Assembly: GCA_003427395.1 (NCBI GenBank)
Contig: BFEA01000080.1
Location: forward strand, 3,229,106 to 3,262,633
Length of the DNA: 33,528 bases
From: Chara braunii
Lineage: Eukaryota; Streptophyta; Charophyceae; Charales; Characeae
Reading direction: 5' to 3'
A model generated the notes under the pieces. That model saw only the letters and a program-made list of their open reading frames with translations. It did not search any database and had not been told where the DNA came from. The position numbers were made by a program, and so were the translations under genes. Positions 1 to 9,290 of the stretch are shown piece after piece. How positions within the stretch are numbered: the first letter of the stretch is position 1; each line of letters opens with the position of its first letter.

Positions 1-20
1 CTCTCTCTCTCTCTCTCTCT
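1..20. repeat. (CT)n microsatellite at window edge
   Basis: Pure CT dinucleotide run that opens the window. Its true length is unknown because it runs off the edge. Confidence 0.95.
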
Positions 21-1164
21 CATCTTCCTCCGTTCCTTCAAAATTCCTTAACCCCTAAAGCCTTCCGTCACCCCTTCCCCTCCATGGCATGTGACTAACT
101 TCTATCCTTACCGTTACATTGCCAGGGAACGAACGGAAAGGAACTTGGTCCCCACTTGGTGGAAAGCGAGGGCAAGGGAAGGGCTGCCGGTCCCTTGTGC
201 CACCAAGAAGGAGAGGATACGCGACTATTGAGGACGTTGGTGAGAGGAAAAAGGAGTGTTGTTTTGGACAAGGTCAGTCGACTCAACCACCTCCTTGACT
301 GCATGCCTGGGTAAGAAGAGTGTGGTTTGACTATGAGGAAGGAAGGAAAGCACCCAAAAGCATGAAAAAAGGAAAGGGAAGACTTGGACTTGCATGAGGG
401 GCGGTGTGTTGACCCCATCGGGGACAGGCGTATGTCATTGTCATGTTTATTTGGATGTGTTGCAAGTAAGTGGCTTGGACGATCTGGCAATGAAGGGATT
501 GTGCGACATGGGACCGTAACGAAGGAAAGGGGGTTTGAATCTCGAACGGCGGGGATGGACTTTGGGCTTTGACGATTGCATGACTAGCGCGACCTGAAAA
601 GACTAAGGGTCGGGGATGGGGTTGGAGCCTGACTTTGCCGTGATGTGTGGTTGTGGCTGGGTCGCGAGCTTGGTACGGCCGCCTGGAAGGACTAAGGGCG
701 GTCACGAGACCTGGGAGATGTACGCATAGGGCGACTAGAGGAAAGATAGGGGCTAGGGGGAGAGGGACGAGCCACCCCGGTGATGCTATAGGAAACTAGG
801 GCCGTTAGTGAAGGAGTGCGTGGCCTAAGGAGAACGCTTAGCCTACGCACCATAAAGAAGAAAAAACTCTCAATGAACCTCCCTGGACTGCCTGAGTATT
901 GGAAGGAGCAATTGTCTGGAGAATCGAAAACCTTACGCCTGCAGACCTAGACCAGTGAGGCTACCACCCGGCTAGAGGGCTGAGCTACATCCCCAATGTC
1001 AAACTCTCTCGCCCTATTGGCCCAACCTCATCCATCTCATAGCACAAGGTGGGGGTGCCCCTGGGACGAACGACCCGCGCCCTGAGAATGAGCGTGGGCG
1101 GGTCGAGCCAAGTGGGACCCGCAGTGGGGTCGACCAAGGCTCAAAAGTCCTTCAGGGTTCGGCC
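21..1164. other. Intergenic sequence, no gene recognised
   Basis: Short overlapping frames here show no recognisable family, and both strands are open to a similar degree, as expected by chance. One weak Pol III-like arrangement lies on the minus strand at about 915-972: an A-box-like TAGCCGGGTGG followed 44 nt later by a B-box-like TTTTCGATTC. The T-stem pairs poorly, so I do not call a tRNA. A GGGTTTGAATCTCG B-box-like string lies near 530 without a well-spaced A box. Confidence 0.5.
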
Positions 1165-1250
1165 CCGACAACGGTAACTTATGTCGATGTTGTATCAAAT
1201 GCAAAAACATGAGTAAATACCCTTGTAAGGGTATTTGCTCCGACAACGTG
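1165..1250 (+). repeat. Dispersed palindromic block, copy 1
   Basis: Contains a near-perfect 22-bp palindrome at 1215-1236 (AAATACCCTT on the left, AAGGGTATTT on the right). It is preceded by ATGCAAAAACATG and followed by TCCGACAACG. A second CCGACAACG lies at about 1166, at the other edge of the block. The same arrangement recurs at 19850-19930 (opposite strand) and 28738-28792, so it is a piece of a dispersed repeat. Its function is unknown; the RNA or single-stranded DNA would form a hairpin. Confidence 0.75.
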
Positions 1251-2480
1251 CACATCGTTACGACATTTTTCTTTTTCACCACATGTTGCTTTGTGGGCGC
1301 TACTGCTTTTTCATCTGTTTCCCATCTTTTCGCTCCGAAAAATGACTAAAAATCCGCTATCGACATTAATTTTTTTTTTCCACACTTGCGGGATGGGTTG
1401 GGTGGGAACAGGGATTGTTGCCACTTTGATACTCGTGTGACGGGCCCGCCGGGATGGTGGTCCTTCATGATCAAGAAGAAGGGGATGCGGATGAGGGAGA
1501 TGGAGATGGAGCTGGAAGGGACAGCGAACTCCCACGCAGACTCGACACGCACGTACTCCAAATTGTGCCGATGAAAAATGAAGTGAAAAATAGACTGCAA
1601 CTAGGGTATACCTTTAGCCGACTGGCAATACTGGACTGAACTGATGTCGATAGTGGTACCGGCTAAGAATGAACCAGACTAAATAACATACGACGTGTGG
1701 GGTCAGTCCACGACCTGGTCCCACAGGCCGAACCGGCAAAATAGTTAGATAGCCCTAGCTCCAGGCCAGGGCAGCCGGAGACACGCTGCAACCAGCTTGC
1801 AAATATCTATATGAAGTTCGACCTTCAGTACGGTTATATTCGAAGAAGGTCGTGAGTAAGCATATTCAAGTCTAATAGTGCAATTCAAATATTTTGCCTA
1901 TATATTTTTTCTTTGTCATACAAAAGACATTGAAAGTGGTTTGTATGCATTGGTTGCTCTCCTTATAAAGGGTAACAGTGCTACACGCATTCCACGTCAT
2001 ATGTAAAGTCAGAGATGGATGGAGTGACCGACTCCTTAGGAAAAGAGGTTCCTGCGAGCAGAGGCCAGCGTGTAGAGTTTGCCCTAAGGAGGATTTCAAT
2101 CCTGAGTTGTATTTTCTCTGAAACAGTGAAAAGAAGTTTGACGAAGTCATAATTTTGTTTTGTAAGGAGTAGTAAGACCCACGCCGGAACGTATCAGGGC
2201 TTCGTGAGACCATTGAGACCATAGTCTATTAGGGGAGCGACCACTACTTATTATAAGAGGGTGGGGGTGATTCCCCAACCATGTTTATGTCAGGTAGGGG
2301 CATCATCACGGAAAGTGGCAGTTCATACCAAAACGTGTAGGGTGAGGTTATCTACATTATCGATAAGGATCTACAAGGAACAAATGATGGAATATGAAGG
2401 AATACGAGGGAGAAGCAATGAGGTTTAATCCTTAAGCGAGGCTAATGAATTTAAGTTAATCGTTTAACAAAGGGATTGCA
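1251..2480. other. Intergenic sequence, nothing recognised
   Basis: Mixed-composition sequence. ORFs under about 115 codons occur on both strands and none shows a family motif or a consistent frame across neighbouring ORFs. I see no RNA gene or mobile-element end. Confidence 0.5.
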
Positions 2481-2775
2481 GTGCCCCTGAATTCGCAGCC
2501 CTTAGGCTGCGGTATAGTGGGCTTCCGTGTCTGTGTCAAGGTGTCGCATTTTTGGCGGCGGGCAACCCGGACGCAAAGTGGGTTCTTAGGGGACAAAAAA
2601 CTTTGGGGGACCGGTCCTTGGCAAAATTGCGGACTACCTACAGCTAGCTCTTCTAGAACCGGGACTTTTGGAAAAAGGAAGGACCGGTCCTCGGGTGGAA
2701 ATGGACCCCAAAAAGAAGTGGGGGGCGCTGGACCGGCCCACGGGTAGAAGCGGACCCAAAAAAGAACTGAGGGCA
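2481..2775. repeat. GC-rich semi-palindromic segment with repeated GGACCGGTCC words
   Basis: Starts with a perfect 7-bp-stem hairpin (CGCAGCC-CTTA-GGCTGCG, about 2499-2516). The self-complementary decamer GGACCGGTCC then appears at about 2608 and 2681, with a variant GGACCGGCCC at about 2731. Flanking GGTTCTT and AAGAACT strings are roughly inverted. The repeated family-specific word resembles the subterminal architecture of the hAT-like elements at 3.9-6.2 kb, so this may be a decayed relative, but no clear termini or target duplication are visible. Confidence 0.4.
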
Positions 2776-2857
2776 TCTGAACTACAAAAAGGCCCTCAAG
2801 CCTAGGCATTAAGCCTCGTCTTCTCAAAACTGGGAGGTCAGGCACAACGAAATAGGC

Positions 2858-3245
2858 GTTTTGCAAGAGGCAACTTTGACGATTTTCTGTGCTCAGACGA
2901 ACATGCAAAAAAATCTGAAATTTTAGGAATCCATAGATGAGGTCGTGTTCTTTCCAGAAATAATAATAGAACATTTATAAAAAATTATTTACACTGTAAA
3001 ATAATCGTCCAGCCGATTCGGCACATTTTTTATTTTTGCCACTCAGCCATGCCTGGGCCAACTAAAAAAGTACTCCAAATTCAGTGAGTTTTCAGGCTCA
3101 TAACAATGAGTGAAAAAACCTGAAAATTGGAGTACTCGTAGATTTTGTTGTGATCTTTCCAAGAAAAACTGTAAATAAATTAAAAAAAATTATTCCAACT
3201 GCAAAATAGATCGCGGCCGAAATTTGACCCATATTTCAATTTTGC

Positions 3246-3250
<5 letters not shown>
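2858..3250 (+). repeat. Diverged satellite-like units (uninterrupted copies)
   Basis: Unit landmarks, in order: TTGCAAGAGGCAACTTTGACG (2858 on), a GTGATCTTTCC-like string, a CTGTAAAATAATCG-like string, CCGATTCGGCAC, and an ATTTTTGCCACTC-like string. The landmarks recur partially within this interval (2940-3050 versus 3145-3250) and again at 3822-3966, 5480-5672 and 6207-6290. The spacing suggests a unit of roughly 200-300 bp. These copies lack the insertions seen downstream. Confidence 0.55.
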
Positions 3251-3292
<42 letters not shown>

Positions 3293-3358
3293 AGGGCCCC
3301 CCCTCCCTCTCTCTCTATTTCTTTCTCTCTCTCGCACTCATAACAATAAATGGAACAC

Positions 3359-3392
<34 letters not shown>
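3249..3392. repeat. (CT)n microsatellite cluster
   Basis: Three CT tracts at 3249-3289, about 3305-3335 and 3361-3392, separated by short unique spacers. On the opposite strand they encode an Arg/Glu-rich phantom ORF that should not be annotated as protein. Confidence 0.95.
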
Positions 3393-3396
<4 letters not shown>

Positions 3397-3821
3397 AGCT
3401 CTTTGTCTCATTGATTCGGCTACCTTAGGGCTACGTTCCCCACGCCCACGTGGTAGACAATATAATATACTTTTGACAAAGCTCGGGAAGTAGAATGTGG
3501 TATTCTCATTATCATCGCATTTGAAATCATCTATTAATAGATAATGTTTTGATCGCAACGTGACTATTGTGTATCGTAATTTTACGATAAGTTCTACATC
3601 ATCATCATGCATGCATATGATATTTTTCACAATTACGATATATATATTATATCCATTCGTCCAATTATCATGGTCATTGTTATTATTATCAATACAATAA
3701 TACGTTCATATCATCAATAACAATCACTTTGACATTTAAAGCACCACTCCCCTCGACACCCCAAAACCCGCGAGTTTCAGTGAGGGGCGGTGGCCGTTAT
3801 CACCGGTGGGTCAAGTCCCAC
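3393..3821. other. AT-rich spacer, no gene
   Basis: AT-rich sequence with ATC/ATT-like short repeats. I see no coding or RNA signal. It separates two sets of the satellite-like units. Confidence 0.5.
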
Positions 3822-3966
3822 AATTTGCAAGAAACAACTTTGACGATTTTTCACGATACGAAACTTTTCCAAAACATTTTGAAAATTTGAGGATGCTTAA
3901 ATTAGGTTGTGATTTTTCAAAAACAAATATCAATATTATATATATATATATCATCACAAATATATA
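3822..3966 (+). repeat. Satellite-like unit, left part, interrupted by the hAT-like pair
   Basis: Begins TTGCAAGAAACAACTTTGACG, matching 2858 on, and ends in a (TA)-rich tract. The unit appears to resume at about 5480-5500 with a GAAATAATCATCG-like string that corresponds to the same landmark order in the uninterrupted copy near 2985-3005. The elements at 3967-5463 therefore sit inside this unit. Confidence 0.55.
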
Positions 3967-4678
3967 CAGGGTTGCCGGCGTTCGGGATGAGCCGAACGCC
4001 CGAACGTACGGGACCTCTTTGGAAGGCGTTCGGCCGTTTGGGCCAAACGCGGACAAAAAAAAAATAAAAAAAATAAATATTTTTTCAAACAATTTCGAAA
4101 CAAACATATGTTATGGAGAAAAAAACATTTAACAACATTTACCTGGACACTACATTTAAATTCTTTACCAAATTTGAATTAAAAATCAAATACAGAAACT
4201 AAACACTATGATAAAAATAAGAAAAAATAAAAAGAGAATTAAAATGAGTGAGTGTGCCAGCACCTTTTCGACACCGCCATTTTTGCCGATTTTTTATTAT
4301 TTTTGGGCACTGACATATGCCATGAAAATTTACAGATATGTAGTTTACATAATCAATAATTGATTATTATTTTTTTTTTAAATAATAAATATTTTTGTAG
4401 GCCCCAAAATAAAGTGAAAACAAAAAGTTAAAATTGAAAAAAAACAAAATAGTGAGTGGGCGAGCACGTTTTGACACCCCCATCTTTGAAGATTTTTAAT
4501 GTTTGTTTGGCTTAGCAGAATGGCTTCAAAAGTTTTAGGCGTGTAGGTTACATTATAGAGAACTCACAAAAAAATATTCAGAAAAAAAAACTTATTTTCA
4601 GGCCTCGAAACTTTTTTTGGAGGGCGCTAAACCTTGAGGTGTTGGCCCCCGGGACGGGACCCCGAACGCCGGACCCTA
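3967..4678 (+). mobile_element. hAT-like miniature element, copy A
   Basis: Non-autonomous element with no transposase. The left end reads CAGGGTTGCCGGCGTTCGGG. The right end reads CCCGAACGCCGGACCCT, an imperfect inverted copy. CAGGGTTG-type termini are typical of hAT superfamily miniature elements. The subterminal region repeats the words CGTTCGG, CGAACG and GGGAC; the interior is AT-rich and contains two related blocks (about 4240-4340 and 4445-4560). Both flanks are TATATA, consistent with insertion into a TA microsatellite, so the target duplication cannot be measured. The family assignment is an inference from termini only. Confidence 0.65.
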
Positions 4679-4694
4679 TATATATATATATATA
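4677..4694. repeat. (TA)n between the two inverted elements
   Basis: TA dinucleotide run separating element A from element B. It matches the TA-rich flanks at 3961-3966 and 5467-5495. Confidence 0.9.
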
Positions 4695-5463
4695 CAAGGT
4701 TACCTAACCGAACGTTCGGGGGCCCCCGGGCTGGCCCCAAAACGTTCGGGCGTTCGGGGTTCCGTACGGGGTCCGAACCCGACGGAGTTGGGCCCCCGCC
4801 AAAAATTATTTCGTGGCCTAAAAATAATTGTTTTTTTCTGAATTTTTTTTACGAGTTCTTTATGACGTGAAGTACATGCCTATAAATTTTCAAGTCATTT
4901 AGCTTAGCCCAAAAAGAATTAAAAATCGCCAAAGATAAAGGTGTCAAAACGTGCTCGCCCACGTTTTTTTTTCACTGTTTACTTTTTGTTTTCACTTTAG
5001 TTCGGGGTGGGTTTTGCATTATGTGAAGTACACATCTGTAAATTTTTTATTATTTTTTGAAACCTTTTAAGTGGGTTTTGCATTATGTGAAGTACACATC
5101 TGTAAATTTTCAGGGCATTTAGCTATGCCAAAAAAAAATGAAAAATCGCCAAATATGGCGGTGTCGAAAACATGCTCACGCACTCACGTAATTTAATTCT
5201 CTTTTTATTTTTATTTATTTTTATTATTGATATTTGTTCTGTGTATTTTATTTTTATTTCAAATTTGGTAAGGAATTTGGACATAATGCTTAGGAAAATC
5301 TTGTTTAATTTATTTTTCTCCATAACATATCTTTTTTTCAGATTGTTTTGATGACTTCAATTTTTTTTTTATTTTTTTTTTTTGGGTCCGCGTTCGGCCC
5401 GAACGCCCGAACGCATCTCCAAGGGGTCCCATACGTTCGGGCGTTCAGCCCGTCCCGAGCTTA
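4695..5463 (-). mobile_element. hAT-like miniature element, copy B (inverted relative to A)
   Basis: Read on the minus strand, this is collinear with copy A over its whole length. It shares the GAACGCCCGAACGTA-type subterminal words, TATGTTATGGAGAAAA, TTACCAAATTTGAA, GACACCGCCAT and GGGCGAGCACGTTTTGACACC. The end next to the central (TA)n reads CAAGGTTACCTAACCGAACG, a typical hAT-like terminus. The outer end near 5463 has lost or altered its last dozen bases, and a (TA)n run begins there. A and B together form an inverted duplication of about 1.5 kb. Confidence 0.6.

Positions 5464-5466
<3 letters not shown>

Positions 5467-5495
<29 letters not shown>
5467..5495. repeat. (TA)n microsatellite
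   Basis: TA run at the outer flank of element B. Confidence 0.9.
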
Positions 5496-5672
5496 AGCTG
5501 TGAAATAATCATCGTGCCGATTCGACACATTTTATTTTTTGTCACTCTAACGAGTGTTTGCCAACAAAACAAGTAGCCCAACTTTTAAAAAAAATTGTGC
5601 TAAAACAAATGAGTAAAAAATATAAACCTTTGAATACCCGTAAATTTATATGTGATCTTTTAGGAAAAAATA
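5496..5672 (+). repeat. Satellite-like unit, right part and next unit start
   Basis: Contains GAAATAATCATCG, CCGATTCGACACATTTTATT, TGTCACTC, an AACAAATGAGTAAAAAA string and TGTGATCTTTTAGG. These match, in the same order, the landmarks at about 2995-3165. The unit is interrupted at 5673 by element C. Confidence 0.55.
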
Positions 5673-6198
5673 CTAGGTTGTTTTACCGGACGTCTAGGAC
5701 CCCCCTGACCGTCCGGGATGTCTGACCGGACGTCTGGTCGGACATCGGATCGGACAAGGGTTGTCCGACCTAGCGCAAAAAAACAATAATAATAATAATA
5801 AAAAAAAAAATTGAAACAAATCATGTGGCTTCTACCTTCCATAAGGTGTATGCCACCAAAATTTTGGCTCATTTGAGCCAGTAGAAAAAAAGATAAAAAT
5901 CTTCAAAGTTTCTAATCCTCACCTATACACCTCCTATCCCCACGAAAACCCCTCGTAGCCCCCCCTCCCACCCCAAATAGCACCATATCACCAAATGCTC
6001 AGAAAACTCTGAATTTTTTTTATGGGGGGTCTCTATGGCATGCGCAACACTGTCGTAATTTTTTTTTTTTTTTTTTTTTTTAATGCTAAAAAATGGCTGC
6101 CTGGGATCCCGGACAACCCCCCTACCGGACGGTTGGGGGAGACGTCCGGCCGAGACGTCCGGCCGAGACGTCCGGCCATCGGACAACTGGTAACCTAG
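5673..6198. mobile_element. hAT-like miniature element C with 8-bp target duplication
   Basis: The left end reads CTAGGTTGTTTTACCGGACG and the right end, read inward, CTAGGTTACCAGTTGTCCGA. A perfect 8-bp direct repeat AAAAAATA flanks it at 5665-5672 and 6199-6206, the length expected for hAT insertions. The ends carry repeated GGACGTC and ACGTCCGGCC words. At the right end a 13-bp unit GAGACGTCCGGCC is present three times exactly (6139-6177). The 526-bp interior has no coding potential and includes a 24-bp T run at 6059-6082. It must have been mobilised in trans if it moved. Confidence 0.8.
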
Positions 6199-6206
6199 AA
6201 AAAATA

Positions 6207-6290
6207 TTAAAAATAAAAATCATTTTGGCCTCGATATAAATCACGATAACAATTTGACTCAATTTTTTTTTTTGTCATTCAGCTCGTTCT
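6207..6290 (+). repeat. Satellite-like unit resuming after element C
   Basis: TTAAAAATAAAAATCATTTTGG, then a CGATATAAATCACG string, then ATTTGACTCAATTT and TGTCATTC. This corresponds to 3178-3250, which carries the same order without any insertion between the GTGATCTTT string and the A-rich string. Confidence 0.5.
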
Positions 6291-6569
6291 CCATAGTATG
6301 TTGTTGGTGGCCCTCATGAAATTATGTTACCACGCCCCCAATGTTCTTGACGTCGGCAGGAGGGATGGTTTAATATCTTAAAGTTGCAAGAGCATTATTA
6401 TTACTGTACATTATCACCATGTGATTTGAATGGTCGTAAACGTTAGAAAAAATGAGTTTTTGTGAAATATACAATTTTTTAAAAGAAATAGTATTATAAA
6501 AATGTGAAGTTTTATATATGGATGAGAGACTTTTGTTGGACATCGTCTGTGTGAGCAGGATCCGTCAGT

Positions 6570-7753
6570 GACCTACACCTGATTGAGCATCTTCGAGGTG
6601 TACTCATTGACGTGTTCCTTCTCGTCGCTGCCCTGCTCAGTCAACACTGCTCAAATCACTTGTTATTGCTAGTTAGTGTGCAACATGATTGCGTCGTTAG
6701 GTCTGGTTGCACTAATATCTATGCCATTGTTAGAGTGTCATTGAGCGCTTCAGAAGGCGTATTGCATTTTGGTGTCCAGATCAACTCCTCGTTTTTCTTT
6801 AAGACGTTCGACAGAGACTTTGTGACACACGCAAAACTCTGCGTGAACCTTCGATGGTACGAGGCGAGCCCTGGCACGGCACAAACTTGCACCAATATCA
6901 TTAACACCAATACCTCACATATTGCGACTATCTTCCTTGTGTCTGTTTTCAAACCCTCAATGGTTATGGTGTATCCGATGAAGGAGATCTTAGACAGAAA
7001 AGACTCACTTTTATCCAACGCCACTTTAAACCCAACATCCTTCAGCGCATGCAAGACCCATTCAACATGATGCAAAAGTCCAGATTATCGCTCATGTACA
7101 CAATCACACATAAATTAATCAGGGGTTAGGTTAATCGGTTTTTTCTTACGAATTCAGCAAAGGCTATGTTCATGGCCCACTGGAAAGTGTTTTGGTATTC
7201 CAGTTCCCAATTGGGCACAAAATCCATTTCCATGTTCGTTGGAATAAGACAAATGCAGTCTTGGGTTTGTCTTTGGGCTTAGCAGAAACATAGTGAAAAT
7301 TGAGTAAGATATTAAACTTGGAAATGACCCGTGCGGAACAAATACCGTCCAACAAATCATCGATCTTCAGCAAGGCATAAGGGTTCGTAAACATAACGAG
7401 ATACAATTTTCGGTAGTCGATACAGATGCTGACACTGCCGTTACGTTTAGGGACCAAAACTACAAGGAATGACCACCATCCCAAGGACAATCGGGCTAAT
7501 GAAATTCATGTACACGGGTCAAAGCCAATTGTCGTTCCTTCAACGAATATCAATACGGATGACAGTGGATCGGCGGGTGGTTACCTGTTTCAATTATGTG
7601 CTCTATAAGGTGGATTAGTCGGATGCGATAGTCCTGGATATTAATCGTCTTGGGGCACGATTGTAACACCATTACGAGGAGGTCCTGATATTCGTGGGGA
7701 ACTTGAGCTGACAACTGGATGTTGAAATTTCTTTGAGGGAGGTTAACCACCAA
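6570..7753 (-). pseudogene. Ty3/gypsy pol remnant: reverse transcriptase and RNase H start
   Basis: Several frames together cover a reverse transcriptase. The N-terminal part (7753-7550) ends TGNHPPIHCHPY. The palm follows with VVLVPKRNGSVSICIDYRKL (near 7460-7400), PYALLKIDDLLDG and PKTAFVLFQRT. The active-site region near 7098-7087 reads VYMSDN where YxDD is expected, so one catalytic aspartate is replaced and the enzyme would be inactive. The connection region (7075-6719) has GYTITIEGLKTDTRKI, then GLASYHRRF and LIWTPKC. An RNase H start (AVLTEQGSDEKEHVNEYTSK, about 6655-6575) follows with stops before it. At least two frame changes and several stops are present. Confidence 0.85.
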
Positions 7754-8309
7754 TTATTTGGGGGCTTCCTCTGAGGAACTAGACAACAATGAATATATAA
7801 GTTTTCACTTAGATGATTGTAGCGATGAGCTGGTTATCTGTGAAACTTGTTGATTCCACGTTGAAGATCTCAAGCGGTCCCCATTTCTAGGAAGGGGCTC
7901 GAGGCTGAAATAACACCCATCCTTAACCAGCAGCGCCGCCTGCCGTGGAATACCGAGCAACTCATTGTATGCTTGCATGTCATGAATAATATTATCACAT
8001 AGGCAGTGAGCCCGCCCAACCCATATGGGTTTATTTGTAATCCGCCCTTTGCAATGAATACCATCCAGTGGTGAACACATATAGTTCATCTAAGCGAAGG
8101 GGTTGGATTGGGCAATCCCCAGCTAATGGTTTCATTATTGTCAAAGAAAGTACTACCGCCAACGATCTGGAATCAAGGATTGCAAGCAACAAACTCTCCC
8201 ATACTTCGTAGTCACACTCAACAATTTTTCGCTGATTGGGTGTGCCCGCCGGTTTAGGGGTCTCTCCACTAAGGGATTAGTGGCCTGAATCATCTCGATA
8301 CCCGCCGGT

Positions 8310-9286
8310 TTAGGGGTTCGTGAACTGAAGGGTTGCGTTTCGGAGCGGGTAATCGACTTTCCTCCATTGGCTTTTTATCTTTGTGATTTTGTTCAAACCG
8401 TCAACCGGTTTTTCAAGCAACACTAAATTAACCTTTCGTTTGCGACGTTGGAAATTGTCATTAGGTAGGGAATGGGTATGTGGATCCGAAGCTATTGGCG
8501 ACAAGACATTTATGACACCTGTGTCCAAGACCATAGCGACTCTGTACTAGTAAGAAGTTGCAAGCACGACTAGTGGAATCTAGGACGCTCCCATGTTGAG
8601 AGGTTGCGGGCTCCTAAGCAAAAGATGGTCCTTGACTAAGTGTCCCGACTAGTTGCAGTTGAAGCACCGCATCGATTGAGCTTGAGCATCCCTAAGTGCA
8701 CGACGGGAGGCGACAACAACACCTTGCGCCATAACTACCTATAGCTATCTCTTAGTGGACTTTGAGTTCCGTGCTTGGTCTTCCGCTACATCGTTTCAGC
8801 GATCGAAGCTAGTTGGGTGGTAACTTGTTTTTACGACGTTGAGTTGTTACTGTTCGAAGACGAGGAGGAAGACGCCCTCCGATCAAAGGTTTTTCTATTC
8901 GGGTTTAAACCAAAGAAGCCATCCCGCATTTTGGCAGTCGTTACAAAGGGATGACGCCGGATGCGTGCAAGAATCACATGTTATATCGTAGTTCTTTTTC
9001 CCGTACTTAAGATCATATGTAATTAGTTTGATTTGTATATGATCGATCGAGCTACATTTCTGCGAATCTTCTTCCGAAGTCTCTGGTCCGACATTCAATG
9101 GAGGAAATCAGCCCATACCATTTTCTTGTCTACGCGAAAATATTTGACCAAATAGGAATACTGCTCCATATATCGAACGAGAGACTCTTTGAGTTGTTGC
9201 ATGTATCCCTCTAGAAACCGCAGGCATGCCCCCAGAGCGAGATAACAACAGTTCATCAAAACGGATACTTTGTATTTTTTGAACAA
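8310..9286 (-). pseudogene. Ty3/gypsy gag, zinc knuckle and protease-start remnant
   Basis: The gag core (9286-9095) contains LRFLEGYMQQLKESLVRYME and YSYLVKYFRVDKKMVWADFL. After a TGA it continues as MSDQRLRKKIRRNVARSI, a retrotransposon Gag pattern. Near 8667-8626 a CCHC knuckle is seen as CFNCN, a TAG stop, then SGHLVKDH. The spacing is right, but one position is a stop and the last Cys is His. In the same frame, 44 codons on, MVLDTG (8534 on) gives the DTG of a retroviral-type aspartic protease. The following 70 residues are uncertain. Confidence 0.7.
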
Positions 9287-9290
9287 AAAT

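Larger units (their letters stand above)
6570..9290 (-). mobile_element. Decayed Ty3/gypsy LTR retrotransposon, internal fragment
   Basis: Read on the minus strand, the order is gag (about 9286-8626), CCHC knuckle (about 8667-8626), DTG protease-like motif (8534 on), reverse transcriptase (7753-6720) and the start of RNase H (about 6655-6570). This is the canonical gypsy order. Many stops and frameshifts interrupt it. No integrase and no LTRs could be recognised, so the 3' half is missing and the element is dead. The part between about 8300 and 7760 is too decayed to assign. Confidence 0.85.

Noticed and set aside
471-545. Possible tRNA-like unit on the plus strand
   Set aside because: A- and B-box-like strings are about 61 nt apart and the predicted stems do not pair; too weak to list as an RNA gene.
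2456-2974. 172-codon minus-strand ORF
   Set aside because: It crosses the GGACCGGTCC repeat segment and a satellite-like unit; Pro/Phe/Leu-rich with no family. Probably a chance opening in repeat DNA.
3190-3630. 146-codon minus-strand ORF
   Set aside because: Its middle is an Arg-Glu repeat from (CT)n, and the ends have no recognisable motif.
6612-7070. 152-codon plus-strand ORF
   Set aside because: Antisense shadow of the gypsy reverse transcriptase connection and RNase H region.
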